A stretch of 64,000 nt of DNA. Source: Simplicispira metamorpha. Lineage in GTDB: Bacteria; Pseudomonadota; Gammaproteobacteria; Burkholderiales; Burkholderiaceae_C. How positions within the stretch are numbered: the first letter of the stretch is position 1; every line of letters starts with the position of its first letter. The notes under the pieces are model-generated. The model searched no databases and was not told the DNA's origin. It saw nothing but the letters and a program-made list of their open reading frames with translations. Below are positions 1 through 9,465 of the stretch, one piece after another. The position numbers and the translations under genes were made by a program. The stretch spans positions 1 to 64,000 of the forward strand of contig NZ_SLXH01000010.1 of NCBI RefSeq assembly GCF_004341365.1. Direction: 5' to 3'.

Positions 1-1
1 T

Positions 2-532
2 GACGCCCTCATATCCGGCAAGCTGTACGGCCAGCCCACCGAGCGCACCAGCAAGAGCGGCAAACCGTTCGCCCTGGCCAAGGTGCGCGCCGCTGGTGGC
101 GACGGTGAAAGCCTGTTCGTGAACGTGATTGCCTTCGATGCCGCGCCCTGCACCGCACTGCTGGCGCTGGGAGACGGCGACAGCGTTGCCTTGTCGGGCA
201 GCCTCACGCCCAAGGTGTGGACGGACAAGGAAGGCAACGCCCGGCCCGGCCTCGACCTGGTGGCGCACCAGGTGCTGACGGCCTACGCTGTGAGCCGCAA
301 ACGCGACACCGTGCGACAAAACGCGACAGCCCCAGCACCAGCACCAGCCCCAGCACCAGCCCCAGCACCAGCACCAGCACCAGCACCAGCACCAGCACCA
401 GCACCAGCACCAGCACCAGCACCAGCGCCAGCGCCAGCGCCAGCGCATGGCAGGCCCAGGGATGAAGCGTGGCGGGCGATGGCGCCGCGAGATCGAAGCG
501 GCCTCGATGACGGCGCACCGCTGGACTGGTGA
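2..532 (+). CDS. SSB-like OB-fold protein, 5' end outside window
   Basis: The reading frame is open from the first bases, so the start lies upstream. The visible part begins with a beta-strand pattern (ISGKLYGQP, KPFALAKVRA, LFVNVIAF, GDSVALSGSL, then WTDKEGNARPGLDLVAHQVL) typical of the short single-stranded-DNA-binding proteins carried by integrative elements and plasmids of Burkholderiales. The OB fold is followed by 39 alternating Ala-Pro residues and an acidic tail ending GAPLDW, which resembles the acidic partner-binding tip of SSB proteins. It probably binds ssDNA for the element that carries it. The function is inferred from sequence pattern only. The next gene starts 10 bases downstream, suggesting co-transcription. 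Confidence 0.7.
   Translation, partial: DALISGKLYGQPTERTSKSGKPFALAKVRAAGGDGESLFVNVIAFDAAPCTALLALGDGDSVALSGSLTPKVWTDKEGNARPGLDLVAHQVLTAYAVSRKRDTVRQNATAPAPAPAPAPAPAPAPAPAPAPAPAPAPAPAPAPAPAPAHGRPRDEAWRAMAPRDRSGLDDGAPLDW
329..445 (+). repeat. CCAGCA/CCAGCC/CCAGCG hexamer tract (Ala-Pro coding)
   Basis: Nineteen and a half hexamers in frame with the SSB-like gene encode Ala-(Pro-Ala)19. The third codon position varies (GCC, GCA, then GCG at the 3' end), while the middle is a run of identical CCAGCA units. The tract is long enough to be prone to slippage. Whole-unit changes would only lengthen or shorten the linker without shifting the frame. Confidence 0.9.
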
Positions 533-542
533 GGTGCCCAGC

Positions 543-824
543 ATGACCACCACCACACCGCCGCTGCGCGCCCAGGTGCTGGCGCTGCGCCGCACGCAAT
601 CGGCCCGCGCCGTGGCCCAGGCCCTGAACATCCCCTTGGGCACGGTCAAGGCCATCAGCAGCCGCGCAGGCATCACGCGCGACAACGCCAAGATGCGCGC
701 GTTCTTCCGGCTGCCCGAGATCGTGGCCAGCGCCTGCGCCGCACTGCAACCCCCGGTTGCAGGGGCCACCAACAGAGCGGCGCCCGTGGGGGCGCTCCTT
801 TATGAGCTGCCTATTCGGCAGTGA
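543..824 (+). CDS. small helix-turn-helix protein of the accessory element
   Basis: This is a 93-residue protein. Residues about 8-40 (RAQVLALRRTQSARAVAQAL then LGTVKAISSRAGI) look like a homeodomain-type or sigma-like helix-turn-helix with a basic recognition helix, so DNA binding is likely. The ATG at 543 was chosen because it follows the SSB-like stop by 10 bases; an in-frame ATG at 447 would overlap that gene by 86 bases. The last residues (about LYELPIRQ) are encoded by the terminal CRISPR repeat, whose sequence supplies the TGA stop at 822-824, so the native C-terminus may have been lost. I do not recognise a named family. Confidence 0.5.
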   Translation: MTTTTPPLRAQVLALRRTQSARAVAQALNIPLGTVKAISSRAGITRDNAKMRAFFRLPEIVASACAALQPPVAGATNRAAPVGALLYELPIRQ

Positions 825-1427
825 ACGAAGTGACGCATTCGCCAATCGACACCCGCATTTTCTGAGCTGCCTATTCGGCAGTGAACCGTGGCGTCTTGCA
901 AGGCAAACCGCTCGTCAATTTCTGAGCTGCCTATTCGGCAGTGAACGAACGCCTGCGATAGCGCAAGGCTATCTGTCTTTTCTGAGCTGCCTATTCGGCA
1001 GTGAACGTAGCAAGCATCCCAGAAACAGGAGCCACAATTTTCTGAGCTGCCTATTCGGCAGTGAACATCGCCTGCTTGGACGTTGAGCCTAGCTTTTTTT
1101 TCTGAGCTGCCTATTCGGCAGTGAACGCACGACAGCTTGGACTTCCACCAACCGGCAAATTTCTGAGCTGCCTATTCGGCAGTGAACTACCTGTTTGGCA
1201 AGCGCGACAGTTTGGTGTTTTTCTGAGCTGCCTATTCGGCAGTGAACCCGTCTATCCTTTTGCGGGGATAGCGGTTCACTTTCTGAGCTGCCTATTCGGC
1301 AGTGAACGAAGTGACGCACAGCCCAATCGACACCCGCATTTTCTGAGCTGCCTATTCGGCAGTGAACATGGCGGCGACCTGCGGGCGCTTCTTGAGAATT
1401 TTCTGAGCTGCCTATTCGGCAGTGAAC
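799..1427 (-). CRISPR. type I-F CRISPR array, 11 repeats and 10 spacers
   Basis: Eleven 28-bp repeats start at 799, 859, 919, 979, 1039, 1099, 1160, 1220, 1280, 1340 and 1400. Spacers are 32 nt except the one at 1127-1159 (33 nt). Read on the minus strand the repeat starts GTTCACTGCC and ends GGCAGCTCAGAAA, with the 5-bp stem CTGCC/GGCAG that the Cas6f (Csy4) endoribonuclease recognises in subtype I-F. The only altered repeat is at 799-826 (one substitution, CTCAT for CTCAG), which marks the leader-distal end, so transcription runs leftwards from a leader at about 1428-1560. Spacers 827-858 and 1308-1339 are 28/32 identical. No cas gene occurs in this window. Confidence 0.97.
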
Positions 1428-1560
1428 TAGAACCAGAAACGGGCAATTGATTGTCGCGCAACGAGAAAGCGCATGGTTGCGCGGCTTACCCTTTTTCTTT
1501 GCGCCAGAGCGACGAATTCGAGAAGGGTGCAAATTCTGCCGAAAACATCGCACCAAACCG
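1428..1560 (-). promoter_or_regulatory. probable CRISPR leader
   Basis: This is the stretch next to the least degenerate end of the array, upstream in the direction of transcription deduced from the repeat. It contains an 8-bp inverted repeat CGCGCAAC (1455-1462) / GTTGCGCG (1476-1483) and, on the minus strand, AATCAA, which matches only half of an IHF consensus. I could not identify a clear promoter, so the assignment rests on position. Confidence 0.5.
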
Positions 1561-1654
1561 CGCCACCAGCGTGACCACCCTGACGCCACGGGAAACGCTG
1601 GCGCTGTCCAAGCTGTTGGCCGGGGTGGTTCTGGACTTTGGTGCGGGGAAGTAG
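1451..1654 (+). CDS. possible small hypothetical protein (67 aa)
   Basis: The frame opens with TTG inside the presumed CRISPR leader and has no internal ATG. The C-terminal half (TLTPRETLALSKLLAGVVLD) has the look of an amphipathic helix. The frame is followed by a palindrome and then a good intrinsic terminator at 1698-1720. No ribosome-binding site is visible, and the 5' part may be read-through of non-coding DNA. Treat it as a possible remnant of a larger gene. Confidence 0.2.
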   Translation: MSRNEKAHGCAAYPFSLRQSDEFEKGANSAENIAPNRATSVTTLTPRETLALSKLLAGVVLDFGAGK

Positions 1655-1697
1655 GCGCAGGCTCAGTTTTGAGCCACGAGGCACACCCCACCACCAG

Positions 1698-1720
1698 CCC
1701 GGCCCCTGCGCCGGGTTTTT
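1698..1720 (+). terminator. intrinsic terminator
   Basis: A 6-bp GC stem CCCGGC (1698-1703) / GCCGGG (1710-1715) is followed by five T residues. It would end rightward transcription coming through the small frame at 1451-1654. Confidence 0.7.
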
Positions 1721-1854
1721 GCTTTCGGCGCGCGGCTTAACTTCCGTCAGTGGCGGGAGTCCAGTTCCCGCAGGCCGTTGGCGACAGGGGCGAGGAAAGG
1801 GCGAGGGTGATGTTGGGGTGATGCTGCGGGCGTGAACACTAAGGTTTGCGCCCT

Positions 1855-2350
1855 GGAATTTTCGGAGGCGGTCACGCGCACGGACGGCAAGGTTACGGCA
1901 AGGAATCCAACGCAGTACGCGCACGGGAATTTTCCGAGGCGGTCACGCGCGGGGGAGCGGTATCCACGCTGGTATCCAAGGAATCAGGCATTTGCTGGAT
2001 GGTTACCAGCGCATGGTTACCAGGCCGGTTACCAACGAAAGCGCACTTTTCTGGAGAGCACTTAACAGCCTGCTTAACAGCGAAAGCGCACTTTTCCGCA
2101 GGTGTTTCCAGCCGCAGGTTTCCAAGCGGGTTTCCACGGGAACCTGTCAAAACCTTACCTTCGGGACAGTGCGCAAGGATGCGGTGCGCGGTCTGGTACA
2201 CACGGAAAGCGGCGTGTGAACTTGTCAAAACTTTACATCTTGGGCGGTACGCACAGGGGTGGTACGCAAGCTGGTACGCACGGAATCGGGGGCGCTGGCG
2301 CAGGTTAGCGCTGGCAGGTTAGCGCTGGCAGGTTAGCGCCGTGGTTAGCG
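1855..2350. repeat. modular array of short tandem words at 12-15 bp steps
   Basis: Successive blocks each repeat their own word: GGTATCCA (1959, 1971), GGTTACCA (2001, 2015, 2027), CTTAACAGC (2061, 2073), GTTTCCA (2104, 2118, 2130), a looser GGTGCGC/GGTACACA block (2168, 2183, 2195), GGTACGCA (2246, 2261, 2273) and GGTTAGCG (2303, 2317, 2331, 2343). The last step in every block is 12 bp and the preceding one 14-15 bp. The final copy is usually followed by CGGAA, CGAAA or a close variant. A 25-bp unit at 1855-1879 recurs at 1926-1950 with one difference. CGAAAGCGCACTTTTC occurs at 2036 and 2081. The purpose is unknown. Confidence 0.85.
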
Positions 2351-2501
2351 CCGATTGAAGGTGTTGACCGCACCGCAGTAGATGCGCCGCCGCTGGCACG
2401 ACTATGGACACTGCCAGCTTTCGCCAAGGGTGACACAGCTCGCCTTGGCAACGGCGCAGGGGGAAGTGTAGGGGCTGGCTATGCACCCAGTGTGTGCAGC
2501 A

Positions 2502-2557
2502 ATACCGGCTCAAAACTGAGCCGGTATCGGACGACAGCTCAAAACTGAGCCATCGAT
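2502..2557. repeat. nested palindromes built on GGCTCAAAACTGAGCC
   Basis: Positions 2502-2527 form an 11-bp inverted repeat around AAAC (ATACCGGCTCA / TGAGCCGGTAT). A second copy of the core lies at 2537-2550 and is enclosed by GGTATCG (2523-2529) and CGATACC (about 2553-2559). The same 16-mer occurs inverted at 1660-1675. Such nested dyads could form a cruciform or a strong RNA fold, or serve as protein-binding sites. Confidence 0.8.
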
Positions 2558-2604
2558 ACCGACCACTGCCCATTCACCGTGCTGCTGGCAAATGCTGGCA
2601 CCAC

Positions 2605-2620
2605 GGCTGAATTTTCAGCC
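2605..2620. repeat. palindrome GGCTGAATTTTCAGCC
   Basis: This is a 6-bp dyad around ATTT. The reverse complement of the whole 16-mer recurs exactly at 2812-2827, so it is a second family of 16-bp palindromic words in the same gene-free stretch. Confidence 0.75.
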
Positions 2621-2811
2621 CTCGATGGCAAGGGGCTGGATTTCAAGTCTGACCCATCGCCCATGCGCAATCAGCCGACTATTGGCCGTGTGCCTTGCAA
2701 CCGGAAATGAGCCGGTAGCAAAAGGGGGTCACGAAATGTCACCCCCTTTGGCGAGATGCCTTCAGAACTGAGGCCATCTGCTGACCTGAGTTCTTGGGCC
2801 AGCGCCACACC

Positions 2812-2827
2812 GGCTGAAAATTCAGCC
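2812..2827. repeat. palindrome GGCTGAAAATTCAGCC
   Basis: Exact inverted copy of the 16-mer at 2605-2620. Two more unrelated small hairpins follow within 75 bp (2855-2871, arms GGTGCA/TGCACC; 2881-2897, arms TACCC/GGGTA). Confidence 0.75.
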
Positions 2828-3212
2828 AATCTCCAACGTGCTGCGCGCTGGTGCGGTGCAAAAGCTGCACCCCAGGCAAATACCCGGAATCTGGGTAGTT
2901 TGAGCTGGTGGGGTAGCGACCGGCGAGGTCATGGCCAAACCGCGTGGCATGGCGCCCACCACCACGGCCAGCGCCAGCACCGTGCGCCTACTGCTGGCGC
3001 TGGTGTCGGCAATGCACTGCTGCGCAACGCTGCCGAGCTGCTGACCTGGTGCCACTGCCCGACCACCACGACCAGCGCCAGCGCGATCAAAAGATGTTGC
3101 GCCGCACTGACAAGGGGGTCACTTTTCTTTTTGTTGGTATTTTTGTTGGTACTTTTCGCAAAAACAGAACTTCTACAGAGGGAAATTCGATTCCGACAAC
3201 CCCTCAATGAAA

Positions 3213-3245
3213 GCCCGTCAACTGTTTGCAGTTGGCGGGCTTTTT
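3213..3245 (+). terminator. intrinsic terminator next to dciA
   Basis: A 12-bp stem (3213-3224 / 3229-3240, one G-T pair) with a TTTG loop is followed by five T residues on the plus strand. It lies 14 bp beyond the dciA stop on the other strand, so it could also end dciA transcription, although the minus-strand T run is weaker. It separates the accessory region from the core chromosome. Confidence 0.7.
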
Positions 3246-3258
3246 CAATCTGCAAGCA

Positions 3259-3582
3259 TCAGGCCTGCACTTTCAGGCGAATGGATGTGACGTCCCAGCC
3301 TTTGCTGCGCAAGTGGGATTGCAGTGCAGGTATTAGTTGCCGCATTTTGGCTGCAGCAGCGTTGCTTTTCACCAAAATGCACCATGTTTGTCCGTCGATC
3401 GGGCCAGCTTGTACGCTGGCACGCAGCGGTGCAGGAATCAGCGGTGCCACGCAGCGCAAACGGTCGCTGGAGTCACGGGTCAGCGCCGCCAGTTTGGCGA
3501 GCATGGGCGACTCTTCGGAGGCTTGCTGTAGTGATACGGCGTAGTGGCGGCGGTGCATTGGCGCGGTGCTGGTGCAATCCAT
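3259..3582 (-). CDS. dciA: DciA-family (DUF721) protein
   Basis: DUF721/DciA proteins load the replicative helicase DnaB in bacteria that lack DnaC. The core fits the family: a helix about DSSDRLRCVAPLIPAPLRASV followed by the strand-rich GQTWCILVKSNAAAAKMRQLIPAL and a C-terminal VTSIRLKVQ. Divergent placement beside secA is typical of Comamonadaceae. The ATG at 3582 gives 107 residues; an ATG at 3558 (starting MHRRHYAV) is equally plausible, and the longer frame from a TTG at 3606 is less so. No clear ribosome-binding site decides between them. Confidence 0.75.
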   Translation of the reverse strand: MDCTSTAPMHRRHYAVSLQQASEESPMLAKLAALTRDSSDRLRCVAPLIPAPLRASVQAGPIDGQTWCILVKSNAAAAKMRQLIPALQSHLRSKGWDVTSIRLKVQA

Positions 3583-3847
3583 GAAGTGTGTTGGATTATC
3601 GAGCAAGTCCGTGCAGGTGTTGTGCGACGGTGGTGTCCATGGATATCGATGGTAGCGGCCCCACTACGGCGTCCATCCATATCCGACCAAGTGGTCACCA
3701 TGTGGGCGGGTAAAATTCGGCGTCCGGGGTCAGTGGGGCATCTGTTGCCATGACGGCAAGGGGTCTGCTGGTTCCATCTGAATTCATTTCTTCACAGGGA
3801 TTTCGGACACTCTGCCAGTTTTGCGCTGGTAGCGTGTTTCTGCTCGC

Positions 3848-6607
<2,760 letters not shown>

Positions 6608-6636
6608 AAACCAGTCGCGAAACCACTGCACAATCG

Positions 6637-6657
6637 CACGGGCTTCGGCCCGTGTTT
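6637..6657 (+). terminator. secA terminator
   Basis: The 7-bp stem CACGGGC/GCCCGTG closes a TTCG tetraloop and is followed by TTT, 30 bp beyond the secA stop. It lies upstream of argJ, so argJ probably also has its own promoter or depends on read-through. Confidence 0.6.
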
Positions 6658-6698
6658 GCATTGCCCTTCTTCTTTTCGATTTATTCAGGAAGCCTTTT

Positions 6699-7928
6699 AT
6701 GCCCGTGAATCTGTCTGCCCCTGTGGCCTCTGAACTGCTGCCGGTGGCCGGTGTGCGCATTGGCGTCACCGAAGCCGGTGTGCGCAAGGCCAACCGCAAA
6801 GACCTGACCGTGTTTTTGCTGGATGAAGGCACCAGCGTGGCTGGCGTGTTCACGCAGAACCGCTTTTGCGCTGCGCCAGTGCAGGTCAGCCGCGAGCACC
6901 TGGCTGCGGGCCAGGGCGTGCGTGCCATGGTGATCAACACTGGCAACGCCAATGCGGGCACGGGTGCCGATGGCCTGGCGCGTGCGCGTGCCACCTGCGA
7001 GGCGTTGGCTGCGCAACTGGGCGTGGCAGCCGTGCAAATCCTGCCGTTTTCTACCGGCGTCATCATGGAGCCGCTGCCGGTGGAGCGCATTGCAGCTGGC
7101 CTGCCTGCCGCCATCGCCGACGCCCAGACGGCCCACTGGGGCCGTGCCGCCGAGGGCATCATGACCACCGACACCCTGCCCAAGGCTTTCAGCGCCCAGG
7201 TGCGCATCGGTGGCGCCGTGGTCAACATCACCGGCATCAGCAAAGGCGCTGGCATGATCCGCCCGAACATGGCGACCATGCTGGGCTTTTTGGCCACCGA
7301 CGCGGCCATTGCCCCCGAGTTGCTGCAAGGCTTGGTGCGCGAGCTGGCCGAGGGCTCTTTCAACCGCGTGACTATCGACGGTGATACCTCCACCAACGAT
7401 TCCTTTGTGCTCATGGCCACGCACCGGGCGGGCAACGCGCCCATCACCGCGCTCGACAGCGACGATGGCCGCGCGCTCAAGGCCGCGCTGCTGGGCGTGG
7501 CACAAAAGCTCGCCCAGGCCATCGTGCGCGATGGCGAAGGCGCCACCAAATTCATCACCGTGCGTGTCGAAGGCGGCAAGACCAGCGAAGAATGCCGTCA
7601 GGTGGCCTACGCCATCGCCCACTCGCCGCTGGTCAAAACCGCTTTTTACGCCAGCGACCCGAACCTGGGCCGCATTCTGGCCGCCGTGGGTTACGCCGGT
7701 ATCACCGACCTGGACCAGACCGGCATCGACCTGTACCTGGACGACGTGCATGTGGCCGTGCAAGGCGGGCGCAACCCCGCTTACCGTGAAGAGGACGGCC
7801 AGCGCGTGATGAAGCAAAGCGAAATCACCGTGCGCGTGCTGCTGGGCCGGGGGGATGCGCAAGACACCGTCTGGACGTGCGACTTCAGCCACGACTACGT
7901 CACCATCAACGCCGATTATCGCTCCTGA
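6699..7928 (+). CDS. argJ: bifunctional ornithine acetyltransferase / N-acetylglutamate synthase
   Basis: ArgJ moves the acetyl group from N-acetylornithine to glutamate in the cyclic arginine pathway. The proprotein cuts itself between Ala192 and Thr193 in the motif MATMLG, and Thr193 then serves as nucleophile. The motif, the oxyanion-hole pair (FSTGV) and the C-terminal SNNDYV-like end ([14 protein letters not shown]) are present. The ATG at 6699 follows AGGAAG by 6 bases and gives 409 residues, the normal size; the open frame continues upstream without support. Confidence 0.97.
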   Translation: MPVNLSAPVASELLPVAGVRIGVTEAGVRKANRKDLTVFLLDEGTSVAGVFTQNRFCAAPVQVSREHLAAGQGVRAMVINTGNANAGTGADGLARARATCEALAAQLGVAAVQILPFSTGVIMEPLPVERIAAGLPAAIADAQTAHWGRAAEGIMTTDTLPKAFSAQVRIGGAVVNITGISKGAGMIRPNMATMLGFLATDAAIAPELLQGLVRELAEGSFNRVTIDGDTSTNDSFVLMATHRAGNAPITALDSDDGRALKAALLGVAQKLAQAIVRDGEGATKFITVRVEGGKTSEECRQVAYAIAHSPLVKTAFYASDPNLGRILAAVGYAGITDLDQTGIDLYLDDVHVAVQGGRNPAYREEDGQRVMKQSEITVRVLLGRGDAQDTVWTCDFSHDYVTINADYRS

Positions 7929-7972
7929 TTTAATAGCTGCTTGCGCTTGTATAGCAAGCCTTTGAGGGCAAA
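7929..7972 (+). repeat. dispersed intergenic repeat, copy 1
   Basis: It shares the core ATAGCTGCTTGCGCTT...AGCAAG with the other copies in this window. It begins right after the argJ stop and ends at the start codon of the next gene. Confidence 0.75.
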
Positions 7973-8908
7973 ATGAATCAAAATTTTGAACATTTACTGC
8001 TGCGGGCCGAGCAGCTCATCACGCGCATTGAATCGGTGCTACCGCAGCCGCTGTCGGCGCCCGACTGGGCCGCTGCCATTGCCTGGCGCTACCGCAAGCG
8101 CAGCAGCGGCCATGGCACGCTGGAGCCGGTGCGCCACGTGGGTAGCATGGCGCTGCACGACCTGAAAGAGATCGACGCGCAAAAAGAAAAAATCCAGCGC
8201 AACACCGCGCAGTTTGTGGCCGGGCGCAGCGCCAACAACGTGCTGCTGACCGGCGCGCGCGGCACCGGCAAATCCTCCCTCATCAAAGCCTGCCTGAACG
8301 CTTTTGCGCCCCAGGGCCTGCGGCTGATTGAAGTGGACAAGGCCGATCTGGTCGATTTGCCCGACATCGTGGACGTGGTGGCCGGGCGGCCCGAGAAATT
8401 CATCGTCTTTTGCGATGACCTGAGCTTTGACGATGGCGAGCCCGGCTACAAGGCGCTCAAATCCATTCTGGACGGCTCGGTGGCTGCGGCCACGCCCAAC
8501 GTGCTGGTCTACGCCACCAGCAACCGGCGCCACCTGCTGCCCGAATACATGTCAGAGAACCTCAGCTACCAGCACACGCCCGATGGCGAAGTGCATCCGG
8601 GTGAGGGCGTAGAAGAAAAAATCTCCCTCTCCGAGCGCTTTGGCCTGTGGGTGAGCTTTTACCCTTTCAGCCAGGAGGAATACCTGGCCATCGTGGCGCA
8701 GTGGCTGTCGGCGCTGGGCGTGGATGCCGCAGCCATCGCGGCGGCACGGCCCGAGGCGCTGGTCTGGGCGCTGGAGCGTGGCTCGCGCAGTGGCCGCGTG
8801 GCCTACCAGTTTGCCCGTGACTACGCCGGGCGCACCGAGCCTGCCCATGCCAGCCCGGCGCAGATTGCCGACGTGGCTGGACTGAGCGACGAAACCAGCA
8901 CCCTGTGA
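7973..8908 (+). CDS. DUF815-family AAA+ ATPase
   Basis: This 311-residue ATPase has Walker A GARGTGKSS at residues 94-102, a Walker B-like VFCDDL at about 145-150 and a sensor segment (VLVYATSNRRHLLPE). It belongs to the conserved DUF815 family whose cellular role is not established. It sits between argJ and a MutT-like gene, an arrangement usual in Comamonadaceae and likely one operon with the downstream hydrolase (43-bp gap). The start codon abuts a dispersed intergenic repeat and lacks a strong ribosome-binding site. Confidence 0.85.
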   Translation: MNQNFEHLLLRAEQLITRIESVLPQPLSAPDWAAAIAWRYRKRSSGHGTLEPVRHVGSMALHDLKEIDAQKEKIQRNTAQFVAGRSANNVLLTGARGTGKSSLIKACLNAFAPQGLRLIEVDKADLVDLPDIVDVVAGRPEKFIVFCDDLSFDDGEPGYKALKSILDGSVAAATPNVLVYATSNRRHLLPEYMSENLSYQHTPDGEVHPGEGVEEKISLSERFGLWVSFYPFSQEEYLAIVAQWLSALGVDAAAIAAARPEALVWALERGSRSGRVAYQFARDYAGRTEPAHASPAQIADVAGLSDETSTL

Positions 8909-8951
8909 TGGCCCCTGGCGCCGCCAGGGCGCCATTTTTTGGAGCTTTGCC

Positions 8952-9419
8952 ATGAGCGATGCCACCTCTGTTACCACTGCCAGCGCTGCCCCTGCACGCA
9001 CCCATACAGAAGTCGCTGTGGGCGTGCTGCTGCGCGCCGATGGCGCCATGCTGTTGTCCACCCGCCCGCCGGGCAAGGCGTATGAAGGCTACTGGGAGTT
9101 TCCCGGCGGCAAGATCGAAACGGGTGAAACCGTGGAGCAGGCCCTGCGCCGTGAACTGATCGAAGAACTGGGCGTGACCATCGGCCCCGCCCAGGTCTGG
9201 AAAGTCACCGAGCACGACTACCCGCACGCACTGGTGCGTCTGCACTGGTGCAAAGTCACCGAATGGAGTGGCGAGTTCGAGATGCGCGAAGGCCAAATCA
9301 TGGCCTGGCAGCAGTTGCCGCTGCAAGTGCGCCCGGTGCTGCCCGGTGCCTACCCGGTGCTGCAATGGCTGGCCGAGGAGCGCGGCCAGACTTTTGACCC
9401 TGAATCGCTCCTGGAATGA
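8952..9419 (+). CDS. mutT: Nudix hydrolase (MutT-like, 8-oxo-dGTP clean-up)
   Basis: The Nudix box is complete at residues 53-75 (GX5EX7REUXEEXGU, with G53, E59, R67-E68, E71-E72, G74). The 155-residue length and the downstream WQQLPLQVRPVLPG segment match MutT-type enzymes that hydrolyse oxidised dGTP and prevent A:T to C:G mutations. The substrate is inferred from family resemblance. About 20 N-terminal residues before the fold are low-complexity. The gene ends at a hairpin repeat that probably terminates it. Confidence 0.88.
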   Translation: MSDATSVTTASAAPARTHTEVAVGVLLRADGAMLLSTRPPGKAYEGYWEFPGGKIETGETVEQALRRELIEELGVTIGPAQVWKVTEHDYPHALVRLHWCKVTEWSGEFEMREGQIMAWQQLPLQVRPVLPGAYPVLQWLAEERGQTFDPESLLE

Positions 9420-9464
9420 GAGCTGCTAGCGCCCACGGGATGGGCGTTAGCAGCGTTTTTGATA
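9420..9464. repeat. dispersed intergenic repeat, copy 2, acting as terminator
   Basis: GCTGCTAGCGCCCA and TGGGCGTTAGCAGC form a long stem followed by TTTTT. It lies between the convergent mutT-like gene and yacG, so this repeat copy probably ends transcription from the left. Confidence 0.8.
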
Positions 9465-9465
9465 C

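Larger units (their letters stand above)
1655..3258. other. 1.6-kb gene-free accessory region rich in short repeats and hairpins
   Basis: No open frame here has the codon pattern or motifs of a real protein; the longest (2756-3544, plus) runs antisense through dciA. The DNA is instead built from short words repeated two to four times at 12-15 bp steps (1855-2350), palindromic 16-mers (1660, 2507, 2537, 2605, 2812) and hairpins (2721-2749, 2855-2871, 2881-2897). The near-identical stretches at 2958 and 3063 (CACCACGGCCAGCGCCAGC, one difference) add to the patchwork. The stretch looks like non-coding DNA of the same accessory element as the CRISPR array. Confidence 0.6.

Noticed and set aside
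757-1450. Two plus-strand open frames (757-1086, 1121-1450) and minus-strand frames across the CRISPR array, giving proteins with repeated FLSCLFGSE.
   Set aside because: The 60-nt repeat-plus-spacer period is a multiple of three, so repeats keep a frame open by chance. The 33-nt spacer at 1127 breaks it. These are not genes.
1959-2034. Plasmid iteron origin.
   Set aside because: Spacing is short (12-15 bp), the word changes between blocks, and no replication initiator gene is in view. It remains possible but unsupported.
1846-2322. 158-residue plus-strand frame (and overlapping 75- and 111-residue frames) through the word array.
   Set aside because: Word steps of 14 + 12 bp change frame, so repeats are not in register in any frame; no motif or codon bias supports coding.
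1855-2350. Reading the word array as a second CRISPR or other guide array.
   Set aside because: There is no constant repeat of useful length between words, words recur within a block instead of being unique, and no nuclease gene lies near.
2756-3544. 262-residue plus-strand frame next to dciA.
   Set aside because: Its 3' half is antisense to dciA and the rest covers hairpins and a terminator; no recognisable domain.
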